A DNA stretch of 64,000 nt from Longimicrobiales bacterium (GCA_028284495.1 JANQRP010000038.1:62001-126000); one strand, 5' to 3'; counted from the stretch's first letter, positions 1 through 9,016 are shown. Notes: a model not told the origin generated them from the sequence alone. Numbers and translations are program-made.

Positions 1-1563
1 CCCCTTCGGCGAGATCGGGAAGCCGATGTCGTCGTAGTACCGCACGCCCCGCCACGAGTTGTGAGGACCTGTCGCGATCAGCTCTCCGTGGCTGCTCACG
101 CAGTGGGGGCTCGCTCGCTCGCCCGGCCCTCCCGCGAGGTGCCCCGCAGGATCCGCCGGCACGGCGCAGTGGGCGTGGAACGGCGTACCGCTCGTTCCGG
201 ACGATCGGAGCACGTCGTCGCGTAGCCGAGCGAGGACGTTTCGAGCGACGTGTTCGTCTCGGCGGGCGTTTCCGACGTCGCTCCAGAAGGGATCCGTGAG
301 GAACCAGAAGCGAGCCTCCAGGGGGGACGCTGTCCCGCACTCGGTCGAGGTGTAGTCGGCGAGAAGGGCCCTCTCCTCCATCGCGATCAGGTAGTAGAGA
401 TCCCTCCATTCGCAGTGGAGGCCGCGATCCCCGGCATCGACGGAGTCCTTGGGGTGCCACGCTAGGGGGTGCCACGCCGGCGTACCGGGAGGCGCAGACG
501 CGTACGCGGAGTCGAAGACCACACCCGCACGCCCGCCCGGATCGCTCGTGTGAAGGACGAGGCCGCGAAGCGACTGACACCACCACAGGTCCGAGGCACA
601 GTCGTCGGCGGCACTCCACGCCCGATCGACGTCCCCGTCGACAAGCGCCATGTAGACACGCTGACCGACGATCCAGGCGTCGCCGGGCGCCGCGACCGCG
701 AGCCGGTCCAGCGAGCCGAGAACGGCTGCTCGTGCCTCGGGAAGTGACGGATCCGTGCACGGTCGGTAGCTGGCGGAGACGGTGAAGAGCTCGTGGAAGA
801 GCCCGCACTCGGGATCCCGCCCGAAGCACTCCTCGAGCGACTTGCCGACGCACTCGCGTGGCCACGAACCCATCCGCGGCATCCGTACGAGCGGCACGCT
901 TCGATACTGCCGGGCTCGTCTCGCCTTCGCCTCGCGCACCGCCCATGCCTCGAGGTCCGCTCGCGGGAAGACGCGGGATCCGATGAGGACCGCCAGGGGG
1001 GTGGAGTCCGATTCGGAGTTCGAACGCGGGTCGGCCTCCATGAGCAGGAGCTCCGCGGGAGCACCCACCTCGATCTTCGGCCTCGGCATGGGGTTCGTCG
1101 CGGCCCCCACGGATTCACCCACGACCAGGCGCGGGGCCGGATCGCTCGGCCGCCACGTCGCCCGGATGCTGTCGAGCTCTGCTTCCCCCGACCCGTGCAC
1201 CTCCAGCGTCGTCACTCCACCGGCCAGTTTCGCGAATGCGACCTCCCACCACTCGGTGGCGCTCATGGCCGACGACGCGCGCGACGACTCGACGCGCCCC
1301 GGCACGAGGAAGAGCCCTTCGCCGTCGATCCACGCGACGTCCGCGGAGAGCGTCGCGGAGTCCGCGGCCTCGATTGAGGCGATCACGCCTTCTCGTATGA
1401 CCACCGTGTGCGTGGGGAGCACGACGCCGGTGGCGACATCGACCACGGCCACATCGACGATGGCCACCGTCTGTGCCGTGAGGTGGGCCGAGCCAGCCGT
1501 CGCGGCGATCGTCGCGAGGAGCACGGCCGTGTGGGCGGCGCGGGGAAAGGGCGGGAGGGTCAC
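1..1563 (-). CDS. Exported protein with amidohydrolase remnant fused to a Cys-rich domain (3' end off window)
   Basis: The frame is open for 521 codons from a GTG at 1563 and runs off the left edge. Residues 9-31 look like a signal peptide. Residues 33-89 resemble the N-terminal beta-sandwich of secreted amidohydrolases, ending in LFLVPG. The metal-binding HxH that should follow is replaced by RVESSR. Only a short barrel-like piece (AGGVTTLEVHG, 114-124) remains before the C-terminal sandwich (KIEVGAPAELLLMEADP, 163-179), so about 200 residues of catalytic barrel are missing relative to the family. From about residue 230 the protein is cysteine-rich with paired aromatics (DLWWC), and the motif TDPFWSDVGNARRDEHVAR resembles exported proteins common in Gemmatimonadota. 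A hydrolase is unlikely; the function is unknown. A 13-codon frame with a better Shine-Dalgarno overlaps the GTG start, so the N-terminus could be misread. Confidence 0.75.
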   Translation of the reverse strand, partial: MTLPPFPRAAHTAVLLATIAATAGSAHLTAQTVAIVDVAVVDVATGVVLPTHTVVIREGVIASIEAADSATLSADVAWIDGEGLFLVPGRVESSRASSAMSATEWWEVAFAKLAGGVTTLEVHGSGEAELDSIRATWRPSDPAPRLVVGESVGAATNPMPRPKIEVGAPAELLLMEADPRSNSESDSTPLAVLIGSRVFPRADLEAWAVREAKARRARQYRSVPLVRMPRMGSWPRECVGKSLEECFGRDPECGLFHELFTVSASYRPCTDPSLPEARAAVLGSLDRLAVAAPGDAWIVGQRVYMALVDGDVDRAWSAADDCASDLWWCQSLRGLVLHTSDPGGRAGVVFDSAYASAPPGTPAWHPLAWHPKDSVDAGDRGLHCEWRDLYYLIAMEERALLADYTSTECGTASPLEARFWFLTDPFWSDVGNARRDEHVARNVLARLRDDVLRSSGTSGTPFHAHCAVPADPAGHLAGGPGERASPHCVSSHGELIATGPHNSWRGVRYYDDIGFPISPKG

Positions 1564-1601
1564 GAAGGCCCGGGAGAAGGTGCGCGTCTTAGACGCATCA
1601 T
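1560..1601 (-). other. Possible 13-codon leader ORF coupled to the next gene
   Basis: A double ATG at 1601-1596 follows a purine-rich GGGAGAGGGAG. It encodes MMRLRRAPSPGPS and stops at a TGA that overlaps the GTG of the following gene in a GTGA. The basic N-terminus would suit the n-region of a signal peptide. So this is either a coupled leader peptide or the real start of the downstream gene separated from it by a frameshift. The perfect hairpin GCGTC-TTA-GACGC (1584-1596) lies inside it. Confidence 0.3.
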
Positions 1602-1689
1602 CTCCCTCTCCCACCAGGCGCGGCAAGGATCTCGTGCGCGCCCGAGACCCGCTCCACCCGGTCGTGTCGGCCGATCCAACGCCGCGCCG

Positions 1690-2121
1690 TCAGCCCTCGA
1701 CCTGCTCCCTCACCTGGCGCTGAAGCCGCTCGAGGATGGCCCCCATCCCGCGGAGCCTCAGGGGCGACACGACCTCGCCGAGCCCCATCGTCGCGTAGAA
1801 GTCCCTCGGCACCCCGAGCACCTCCGCGGCGGACGCCCCTTCGAGCCCCTCCCGAAGAATCCCCGCGAACCCGCGGACCGTCGGGGCCTCCTCGGGGGCG
1901 TCGAAGAAGAGGTGCACCGCGTCGTCCTGGTCCACCCTGACCGCCAGGAAGAACGGCGTCTGACACTCGTGTACCTGCTCGAGCCGGGAGCGGTCCTCGA
2001 CGAACTCCTCGGGCAGCGGTGGGACCTTCCGCGCATACTGTAGAAGCGCCTGCACACGGAGGTCCCTCGGGGCGCGGCCGAATCGATCGACCACGGTCTG
2101 CAGCGCTGCGGGGATGCTCAT
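1690..2121 (-). CDS. sufE: SufE-family cysteine desulfurase sulfur acceptor
   Basis: This 143-residue protein has the size and layout of SufE, which takes persulfide sulfur from the cysteine desulfurase SufS and passes it to the Fe-S scaffold. The acceptor cysteine is Cys53 in VHECQTPFF, close to the position of the E. coli active cysteine. Flanking segments ([15 protein letters not shown] and [18 protein letters not shown]) match the family. I chose the ATG at 2121, which starts MSIPAALQ; an upstream in-frame extension to 2208 reads as non-conserved intergenic sequence. No sufS or sufBCD is nearby. The divergent neighbour is a sulfurtransferase, so the 119-bp gap may serve two sulfur-transfer genes. 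Confidence 0.85.
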   Translation of the reverse strand: MSIPAALQTVVDRFGRAPRDLRVQALLQYARKVPPLPEEFVEDRSRLEQVHECQTPFFLAVRVDQDDAVHLFFDAPEEAPTVRGFAGILREGLEGASAAEVLGVPRDFYATMGLGEVVSPLRLRGMGAILERLQRQVREQVEG

Positions 2122-2183
2122 GCTCGGCGGTACCGGGCCCCCGACGGGGTGTTCCCGGATTCCGTGAAACCCCGGGCTGTGCG

Positions 2184-2201
2184 AGTGTAGGGGAGTACAC
2201 T
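2184..2201. promoter_or_regulatory. Palindrome in the sufE / sulfurtransferase divergent region
   Basis: AGTGTA-GGGGAG-TACACT is a perfect 6-bp inverted repeat with a 6-bp centre, midway between two divergent sulfur-transfer genes. It could be an operator for either gene. No regulator gene is adjacent, so the role is inferred from position only. Confidence 0.3.
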
Positions 2202-2240
2202 CCCGCACCCTCCGTCCCTTCCGACACCACCCGACGACCC

Positions 2241-3122
2241 ATGCCCGCAGCGACCGACCCCTCCGAGCGCTTCAAGCAGTACGCGCACCCCGAGAAGCTC
2301 GTCTCCACCGAGTGGCTCGCCAAGCACCTGGACGATCCCGGCGTGGTCGTCGTGGAATCGAACGAGGACGTGCTCCTCTACGACACGGGTCACATCCCGG
2401 GCGCGGTGAAGGTCGACTGGCACATGGACCTCAACGACGCCGTCACCCGCGACTATCTGGACGGCGAGGGATTCGCGGCCCTGATGCGCCGGAAGGGCAT
2501 CTCGCGCGACGACACCGTCGTGTTCTACGGCGACAACTTCAACTGGTGGGCGGCCTACGCCCTCTGGGTGTTCACGCTGTTCGGGCACCCCGACGTGCGG
2601 CTGCTCAACGGGGGAAGGAAGAAGTGGAAGGACGAGGACCGGCCCATGACCACGGACGTGCCCGACCGGGAGCCGTCGGACTACCCGGTGGTCACGAGAG
2701 AGGACGGCGGAATCCGGGCGTACCAGCCCGAGGTCCTGGAGCACATCGCCGCGGGCGGACGCCTCGTGGACGTGCGCTCGCCGCAGGAGTTCACCGGCGA
2801 GCTCCTGCACATGCCCGACTACCCGCAGGAAGGCACGCTGCGCGGCGGACACATACCGGGCGCGTCCAACGTGCCGTGGAAGCGTGCGGCGAACGACGAC
2901 GGGACGTTCCGAACGGTGGACGAACTCCGCGCCATCTACGAGGGCGAAATGGGTCTCTCGGCGGACGACGCCGTCGTGGCGTACTGCCGCATCGGCGAGC
3001 GGTCGAGCCACACCTGGTTCGTCCTGCGTCACCTGCTCGGCTACGAGAACGTCCGAAACTATGACGGCTCGTGGACGGAGTGGGGCAACATGGTGCGCGT
3101 GCCGATCGAGAAGGGGGCGTAG
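2241..3122 (+). CDS. sseA: Sulfurtransferase (thiosulfate / 3-mercaptopyruvate type, two rhodanese domains)
   Basis: This 293-residue protein has the usual tandem rhodanese arrangement. The N-terminal domain (about 20-140) is structural, with [11 protein letters not shown]. The C-terminal domain (about 165-290) carries the catalytic Cys249 in the loop CRIGERSS, followed by HTWFVL. The CRIGER-type loop fits the thiosulfate sulfurtransferase group better than the CGSGVT loop of mercaptopyruvate enzymes, so the donor is uncertain. The ATG at 2241 is preferred because upstream codons in the same frame are not conserved. There is no signal peptide, so it should be cytoplasmic. It is divergent from sufE. 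Confidence 0.88.
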   Translation: MPAATDPSERFKQYAHPEKLVSTEWLAKHLDDPGVVVVESNEDVLLYDTGHIPGAVKVDWHMDLNDAVTRDYLDGEGFAALMRRKGISRDDTVVFYGDNFNWWAAYALWVFTLFGHPDVRLLNGGRKKWKDEDRPMTTDVPDREPSDYPVVTREDGGIRAYQPEVLEHIAAGGRLVDVRSPQEFTGELLHMPDYPQEGTLRGGHIPGASNVPWKRAANDDGTFRTVDELRAIYEGEMGLSADDAVVAYCRIGERSSHTWFVLRHLLGYENVRNYDGSWTEWGNMVRVPIEKGA

Positions 3123-3157
3123 CAGCGCGGCGGCCCGGGGGGTCGCCGACTGTCGGG

Positions 3158-4360
3158 TCAGCGGAACGGATCCGACCACATCACGTTGTCGTAGACCGCG
3201 TCCCCGGTGAGTGTTCGAAGAAACGCGACGAGCGCCGCCGACTCGGCGTCGGTCAGGTTCAGCCGCTGCCCCACGCCATCCGGCGTGAGACGAGGATCGA
3301 TCCCGGGGACAGCCTCGATCTCGTCGTAGTGCGCGATCACGGCATCCAGCCCCCCGATCGCCGAGTGCATCAACGCGCCGTTCGAGGCCCCCGCGACTCC
3401 GACGACATCGCGAAGTGAGGGAGATCGCGTCACGCTGAAGTCGAGTCCGTCCGAGCCGAGGACGTCCACGACTCCGTTGTTTCCCGACCGGGGGTCGATG
3501 TCGAACTCGGGCGGCTCGTGACACCCGGCGCAGCCCGCGCCTCCCCCGACGCGGGTTCCTGTCGCGTCGAACTCGGCCCGGTCGATGAAGAGCCGCTTCC
3601 CGAGATTCTCCTCGGCCGTGAAGTTCGGGAAGTTCGTTCGATCGTTGGCCACCTGTTCGCGGCCCTCGTCGTACCGGGAGTCGAACGACTGGATGCTGCG
3701 CACGAACTGCGCGAGCGCGAGCTGAATCCGGTTTTCCGTGATCGTGCGGTCCCCGAAGGCACACGTGAACAGGTTCTGGTAGTGGGGGCGTTCCTGAAGC
3801 GCCGCGATGAGATCGAGAATCGACGGATCTCCGCCGGCACCGCTGAAGCCCATCTCGACGTGGTCCTGGATCGGCTGGGTCGTCTGCGCTTCGAGTGTCG
3901 CCGCGCGCTCGTCCCAGAAGAACGACACCTCGTCGGAGAATCGGGCGTTCACGAGCCGCATCGAATGGCGGGCGGTCACGCCGTTGACGCCGACGCTCGC
4001 GTCCGCCGCATCGCCGAACGCCCGCGCCTGCCGATGGCAGCTCGCGCACGACACGGTGCCGTCGCTCGAGAGGCTCCCATCGTAGAACAGCACCCGTCCG
4101 AGCGTGGCCCCGTAGTCCGTGATCGAGTTGGCGCCGGTGTTGTCGTCGGTGATGTAGGTGGGTACGGCCTGACCGTCGTAGTCGTGCGGTGTGGCCGGAA
4201 GCGTCAGCAGCAACGTGATCTCACCGGCGGCGAGGTTGCATGCCACGGCCTGCGGGCCGTCTCCGTCGGCCACGTCGTCGGGCTGCGAGATCGAGGTGCT
4301 GCACGCCGAGCAGACGATGAGGCCGGCGAACAACGCCGCACTCGAGTGACACCTGAGCAT
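3158..4360 (-). CDS. Di-heme cytochrome c peroxidase / MauG-family lipoprotein
   Basis: This 400-residue protein has two c-type heme motifs, CASCH (105-109) and CAGCH (277-281), spaced as in bacterial di-heme peroxidases and MauG-like enzymes. The N-terminus has a hydrophobic segment ending in a lipobox-like CSAC, with Cys20 as the likely lipidated residue, so a periplasmic lipoprotein is expected. LGRVLFYDGSLSSDGTVSC and the FLRTLTGD end are family hallmarks. It could reduce peroxide or modify another protein; the sequence does not decide. It is transcribed in the same direction as the upstream fhs gene but about 100 bp away, with a hairpin between them, so it probably has its own promoter. 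Confidence 0.9.
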   Translation of the reverse strand: MLRCHSSAALFAGLIVCSACSTSISQPDDVADGDGPQAVACNLAAGEITLLLTLPATPHDYDGQAVPTYITDDNTGANSITDYGATLGRVLFYDGSLSSDGTVSCASCHRQARAFGDAADASVGVNGVTARHSMRLVNARFSDEVSFFWDERAATLEAQTTQPIQDHVEMGFSGAGGDPSILDLIAALQERPHYQNLFTCAFGDRTITENRIQLALAQFVRSIQSFDSRYDEGREQVANDRTNFPNFTAEENLGKRLFIDRAEFDATGTRVGGGAGCAGCHEPPEFDIDPRSGNNGVVDVLGSDGLDFSVTRSPSLRDVVGVAGASNGALMHSAIGGLDAVIAHYDEIEAVPGIDPRLTPDGVGQRLNLTDAESAALVAFLRTLTGDAVYDNVMWSDPFR

Positions 4361-4368
4361 CGGATTCC

Positions 4369-4392
4369 CCCCCTCCTGGGTCTGGGAGGGGG
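4369..4392 (-). terminator. GC-rich hairpin between fhs and the peroxidase gene
   Basis: CCCCCTCC pairs with GGAGGGGG around an 8-nt loop, giving a stable 8-bp stem downstream of fhs. There is no T-tract after it, so it is a plausible but unproven terminator or mRNA 3' stabiliser. Confidence 0.35.
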
Positions 4393-4466
4393 ACGCGACG
4401 GAAGCGCGAATTCGTTAAGGCGCCGACTCCCGGGAGGACCGCGGTGGCGCGCCTCGAGGGCCCGGC

Positions 4467-6128
4467 TCAGAACAGCCCGACTGCCCTCCCGTTCTCGACC
4501 CGCATGTTCGTCGCGGCCGGCGTCGCGCCGAGGCCCGGCATCGTCATGACGTTGCCGGTGAGGACGACGGCAAACCCCGCGCCGGCCGAGGGGACCACGT
4601 CCCGCACGCCGATCCGGAATCCGGTGGGCCTCCCGAGCTTCGTGGGATCGTCCGAGAACGAGTACTGCGTCTTGGCGATGCACACGGGGCTCTCGCGCAT
4701 GCCGGCGGCCTCGAGCCGATCGATCGACCTGAGAGCGGCTCCGTCGAAGTCCACGCCGTCGGCCCCGTAGATCTCGCGGGCGATCGTCTCGACCTTCTCG
4801 GCCAGCCCCATGTCGGAGGGGTACAGCGGTGCGAAATCGGCCTCGCCGCTCTCGAGCGCCGCGTGAACCGCGTCGGCGAGGTCCAGGCAGCCCGCGCCGC
4901 CCCCGCCCCACGGATCGGCCTCGACGGCGGTGGCCTCGATCTCGGCACAGGCGTGGCGGAGCGCGGCCACCTCGGCGTCGGTATCGTGCGTGAACCGGTT
5001 GATCGCCACGATCACCGGCACGCCGAACTTCCGCACGTTCTCGACGTGAGCCTTCACGTTCGCGGAGCCGGCAACGACCGCCTCGACGTTCTCGGCCTCC
5101 AGCTGGTCGCGCGCGACACCGGCGTTGTACTTCGCCGCGCGGACGGTGGACACGAGCACGGCGGCGCCCGGCCGCAGACCGCCGGCGCGACACTTGATGT
5201 CGAAGAACTTCTCTGCACCGAGGTCTGCGCCGAACCCGGCCTCCGTCACGACCACGTCGCCCAGCTTCAGACCCATCCGCGTCGCGGCCAGCGAGTTGCA
5301 GCCGTGGGCGATGTTCGCGAACGGCCCGCCGTGAACCAGCGCCGGCGTACCACCCAGCGTCTGAACGAGGTTCGGCGCGATCGCGTTCCTGAGGAGAAGC
5401 GCCATCGCACCCGACACGTCGAGGCCACCCGCCCGCACCGGCTCGCCCGCCTTCGTGTAGCCGAGGATGATCCGGTCCAGTCGCTCGACGAGATCGTCGA
5501 GTCCGTCGGCGAGGCAGAAGATCGCCATGATCTCCGACGCGGCCGTGATCACGAATCGGTCCTCGCGCGGCACACCTCCGGTACGCCCGCCGAGCCCGAT
5601 CACGACGTTCCGGAGGGCGCGGTCGTTCATGTCCACCGCCCGCGGCCACGTGATCTGGGTCGGATCGATCCCGAGTGTGTTGGGGCGATAGAGGTGATTG
5701 TCGAGCACCGCGGAGAGCAGCGCGTGCGCCGCCGTGATCGCGTGCAGGTCGCCGGTGAAGTGGAGGTTGATGTCCTCCATCGGCACGACCTGACTGTACC
5801 CCCCACCCGCGGCCCCGCCCTTGAGTCCGAACACCGGCCCGAGGCTCGGCTCCCGGAGGCAGAGCACAGGGTTCCGGTCCCTCAGCGCGAGCGCGTCGGC
5901 GAGCCCCACCGCCACGGTCGACTTCCCTTCCCCCGCCGGGGTCGGGTTCACGCCTGTGACGAGCACGAGCCGCCCGTCGGCGGCATCCGCCGGGACCGCC
6001 TCGGCAGGCACCTTGGCGATGTGATGGCCGTAGGGCGAGATATCCTCCGGACGAAGGCCTACCCGGGCCGCGATCTCCTGGATCGGGCGCAGCGTCGCCG
6101 CCTGGGCGATCGCGATGTCGGTGGGCAC
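4467..6128 (-). CDS. fhs: Formate-tetrahydrofolate ligase
   Basis: This 553-residue protein matches the usual length of the enzyme, which makes 10-formyl-THF from formate, THF and ATP for one-carbon metabolism. Visible family features are the nucleotide-binding loop TPAGEGKST, FGLKGGAAGGGYSQV, FTGDLHAI, PNLVQTLGGTPALVHGGPFANIAHG, and a C-terminus with GLGATPAA. The GTG start at 6128 follows a strong GGAGG seven bases upstream. The stop codon of the upstream S9 peptidase gene lies inside that spacing (GGAGGTAGACGG-GTG), so the two genes appear translationally coupled. The non-acetogenic setting suggests it serves purine and formyl-Met synthesis or formate assimilation. Confidence 0.95.
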   Translation of the reverse strand: MPTDIAIAQAATLRPIQEIAARVGLRPEDISPYGHHIAKVPAEAVPADAADGRLVLVTGVNPTPAGEGKSTVAVGLADALALRDRNPVLCLREPSLGPVFGLKGGAAGGGYSQVVPMEDINLHFTGDLHAITAAHALLSAVLDNHLYRPNTLGIDPTQITWPRAVDMNDRALRNVVIGLGGRTGGVPREDRFVITAASEIMAIFCLADGLDDLVERLDRIILGYTKAGEPVRAGGLDVSGAMALLLRNAIAPNLVQTLGGTPALVHGGPFANIAHGCNSLAATRMGLKLGDVVVTEAGFGADLGAEKFFDIKCRAGGLRPGAAVLVSTVRAAKYNAGVARDQLEAENVEAVVAGSANVKAHVENVRKFGVPVIVAINRFTHDTDAEVAALRHACAEIEATAVEADPWGGGGAGCLDLADAVHAALESGEADFAPLYPSDMGLAEKVETIAREIYGADGVDFDGAALRSIDRLEAAGMRESPVCIAKTQYSFSDDPTKLGRPTGFRIGVRDVVPSAGAGFAVVLTGNVMTMPGLGATPAATNMRVENGRAVGLF

Positions 6129-6132
6129 CCGT

Positions 6133-8952
6133 CTACCTCCGACCGCCGGGCTGCTCCAGATACGGGACTCCCCTGGTGATCCAGTCCGGCGGCGGGTCAC
6201 CCTTGAGATAGTGTCCGAACCACTCGTTGATGCGGCGGTGGTAGTCGAGCTGGTTCGCATCCTTGGTGAACCCGTGGTTCTCGTCGTTGTAGACGAGGAA
6301 CACGAAGTCCTTGTCGGCCCGGCGCGCGGCGTTGAAGAACTCCACGCCCTGATTGAAGTCCACGGCGCCGTCTTCCGTGCCCTGAGCCATGAGCAGCGGC
6401 GTGTTCATGTTCTCGATGTGGAAGACGGGGCTGTTCCGGTGGTACGCCTCCTCGTCCTCCCAGAACGGCACCTCGAGCCGACCCTGACTGATCTCGAAGA
6501 TCCGGGCGTCCGTGCCCCCCGTGTTCCAGTAGATCGAGAGGTACATCGAGAACATGTTCGTCAGCGGCGCCCCTGCGACCGCAGCGGCGAACAGGTCGCT
6601 CTGGGTGACGAAGAAGGTCGTCTGGTACCCGCCCCATGAGTGCCCGATGAGGCCGAGCGCATCCGGATCCACACCGATCCCGAGGTCGAGCACCGCCTGC
6701 ACGGCGGGCTCGATGTTCACCACGGCGCTGACACCGGGGTCCCGATCCTGGTAGACGATGTCGGGCTGGAAGACGAAGTACCCGTCCTGCACCCAGTCCT
6801 GCATGTTGTAGTAGGACTCCTCGTCCGGCACCTGGTAGCTGCGCACGGCGTTGGAGCGGATCTCGTAGATGTACGTGATCATCGGGTACTGCTCGCCCTC
6901 CGTGTAGCCGGCCGGGTAGTAGAGCGATCCCTGCAGCCGGTCTCCCCACTCGTTCGTGTACTCGACGAGTTCCGCGCGGCCCCACGCGTAGTCACGCTGG
7001 AACGGATTCGTCCTCGTGATCTGCGTGCCCCGCAGGTCGGCCTCGCCCACGAACACGTCGGGCGAGTCCTCGAACGAGCCCACGCGCCACATGAAGACGT
7101 CGGCGTTCGCGGCGCGGTCCAGGTTGGACACCCGAGCCTCCTCGAAGGCGAGCATCTCGACCTCGTCCCCGAGCGCGTCGGCCCGCGCGTACCCCCACAT
7201 CTCGCGCCAGTCGTCGTAGATCGTGAACCACTGCTCCGCATCGGGGTCGATGGGGGTGGGGCCACTGATGAACGGTCGGTCGGGGTCGATCCGGGTCCAG
7301 CGGTACCGCACGTTGTCGGCCGCCCCGTCCGTGACCCGTTCGCCGCCCGACCCGTCCGGGGCCACACGCCAGACGTCGTGCTTGTCGTAGATGAGCACGG
7401 CCGCGTCGTCCTCGAGCCAGCCCGCGTAGCGGAACGGTGGCTTCTGCTCGACCGTGTGATCGTCGTCCACGTCGACGAACACCCCGTCGAGCCCCGCGGT
7501 GATGTTCACGGTCTCGCCTGAGGCGACGTCGTAGGTCCAGTAGTGGTCGTCCTCGAACCAGAAGAGGTAGCTGCCGCCGGTGCTGGCGCCGAAGAAGTAC
7601 TCCTTCCGCTCGAGTACCCGCTCCTTCTCTCCCGTCTCGACGTCGACGACGTACACGTCGCGGTACGCCGGCCCGAACATCCGCTCGCGGTCGTAGGGGG
7701 TCTCGTCGGTGCCGACGGCGAAGTCGGCTCCCTCGACCACGGACACGCTCTCGGTCAGGTCGTCCTCCAGCTTCACGACGCGACCCGTGTCGATGTGCCA
7801 GAGCGCCGACTCGGTCGCTCGCCGCTCACCGTTGGCGCGGACCTTCTGGGTCGGGACGATGTCGATGTCGTCGGCGTGCCAGATCTCGACCGTCAGGTCG
7901 TCCTCGGGTTCGTCCTCGCAGTCGGCGGCGTCCTGCCCGGCCTCCGCCTCGGTCTCCTCCTCGTCGGCGTCGGACTCGCATGCGTCCGCCGCGACGCGTC
8001 GCTTCAGTTCGATGCCCATGCGGGTCCCGTCCTCGCTCCAGTCGATTCCGCCCCACTGGGCGATGCGATAGGCATCCGGCACCCCGTCGACCTTCGTGTC
8101 GAGGGTGAGGCGGGCCGGCGACTCCGAGTCCGCGCCGCGGACGACGTGAACGGCCCAGGTCGTGTCCGCCCACGCCTCTTCGCCCAGCGCGTCCCCCGCG
8201 ATCTCCTCCATGAACGCGAGGTCACCCGAGTCGTCCCGCCATTCCAGCCGGGAGAACCGCGCCGCATCGGTGTGGATGGCGCGAATCCGCCCGGTCTCGG
8301 CGTCCCAGAGCATGACCCCGTTCCCCGTCTTCCCCTCCGCGTCGATCAGCAGCGCGAGTCGGTTGGCGTCGTCCTGCCAGGCGTACTCGGCGACGCCACC
8401 GAACGGCACGCGCACACCCGTGGCGAACTCGTGGACGACGAGGTCGACCCCGCGCGATTCGCGATCGCCTCCGGGCGCGTACTGGCGCATCACGACGAAA
8501 CGGCCGTCGGGAGAGGCTCCATACGACGCCACCGCCGGCACCTCGGTCCGCTCGCCGGTCGCGAGGTCCAGGATGCCCATGGCGTTCCGCACGGGTTCGT
8601 TGCGCCGGCCGAGTGCCTCACGCTCCTCCTCGCCTACGCCGATCCGGAACAGGAGGTAGCGTCCGTCGTCCGTGTACTCCGCGCCGCCGCCGTTCGGCAC
8701 CACGACCACCGAGTCGGGGTTCGCCACCGGGCGGATCCGCAGCTCGGGATCCATGTCGACCCGGCTGATCGTCGCGGCCAGCCACGTCCCGTCGGGAGAG
8801 AGGGCGACCTGACCGAGGCTCTCCCACTTCCCGTAGTCCTCTTCGGGAACCGGGTGGACGCCCTCGTCACCCTGCTGGGCGTGAAGGGAGGGCGCGAAGG
8901 CGAGCGCGAAGAGGAGGGCCGCGCAGACGACGCGGACGGGCGAGCGGACCAT
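6133..8952 (-). CDS. Exported prolyl oligopeptidase-family (S9) peptidase with acidic insert
   Basis: This 939-residue protein starts with a clear signal peptide ending in LHAQ. The N-terminal two thirds read as WD-like/beta-propeller repeats. The C-terminal alpha/beta-hydrolase domain has Ser772 in GHSWGG, Asp861 in GTEDG and His893 in ENHGF, the complete S9 triad. It should cleave peptides in the periplasm. An insertion around nt 7880-7990 is very rich in Asp and Glu and carries two cysteines, unlike the rest of the propeller. The ATG at 8952 is chosen because the signal peptide starts there. A TATGTT element lies about 60 bp upstream. Confidence 0.92.
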   Translation of the reverse strand: MVRSPVRVVCAALLFALAFAPSLHAQQGDEGVHPVPEEDYGKWESLGQVALSPDGTWLAATISRVDMDPELRIRPVANPDSVVVVPNGGGAEYTDDGRYLLFRIGVGEEEREALGRRNEPVRNAMGILDLATGERTEVPAVASYGASPDGRFVVMRQYAPGGDRESRGVDLVVHEFATGVRVPFGGVAEYAWQDDANRLALLIDAEGKTGNGVMLWDAETGRIRAIHTDAARFSRLEWRDDSGDLAFMEEIAGDALGEEAWADTTWAVHVVRGADSESPARLTLDTKVDGVPDAYRIAQWGGIDWSEDGTRMGIELKRRVAADACESDADEEETEAEAGQDAADCEDEPEDDLTVEIWHADDIDIVPTQKVRANGERRATESALWHIDTGRVVKLEDDLTESVSVVEGADFAVGTDETPYDRERMFGPAYRDVYVVDVETGEKERVLERKEYFFGASTGGSYLFWFEDDHYWTYDVASGETVNITAGLDGVFVDVDDDHTVEQKPPFRYAGWLEDDAAVLIYDKHDVWRVAPDGSGGERVTDGAADNVRYRWTRIDPDRPFISGPTPIDPDAEQWFTIYDDWREMWGYARADALGDEVEMLAFEEARVSNLDRAANADVFMWRVGSFEDSPDVFVGEADLRGTQITRTNPFQRDYAWGRAELVEYTNEWGDRLQGSLYYPAGYTEGEQYPMITYIYEIRSNAVRSYQVPDEESYYNMQDWVQDGYFVFQPDIVYQDRDPGVSAVVNIEPAVQAVLDLGIGVDPDALGLIGHSWGGYQTTFFVTQSDLFAAAVAGAPLTNMFSMYLSIYWNTGGTDARIFEISQGRLEVPFWEDEEAYHRNSPVFHIENMNTPLLMAQGTEDGAVDFNQGVEFFNAARRADKDFVFLVYNDENHGFTKDANQLDYHRRINEWFGHYLKGDPPPDWITRGVPYLEQPGGRR

Positions 8953-9010
8953 GGGAGACTCCCGGATTCGACGGATGCCGTGCCAGCTCCGGCGCGGCGA
9001 GTGTCCGGCC

Positions 9011-9016
9011 AACATA
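9011..9016 (-). promoter_or_regulatory. TANNTT -10-like element upstream of the S9 peptidase gene
   Basis: On the minus strand the sequence reads CCGTATGTTGGCC, with TTTCAC 17 bases upstream as a possible -35. It sits 58 bases before the ATG at 8952. The same CGTATGTTGG core recurs before the ECF sigma gene at 42733. Confidence 0.4.

Noticed and set aside
451..477. Tandem copy of GGGGTGCCACGC
   Set aside because: Two 12-base copies inside the coding frame, giving AWHP twice; probably a small slippage duplication without further meaning.
1584..1596. Hairpin GCGTC-TTA-GACGC
   Set aside because: Only a 5-bp stem with no T-tract; too weak to call a terminator.
2118..4049. Long minus-strand open frame antisense to the sulfurtransferase and overlapping the peroxidase gene
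   Set aside because: Arg/Gly/Ala-rich with no domain pattern; it is the shadow of real genes in high-GC DNA.
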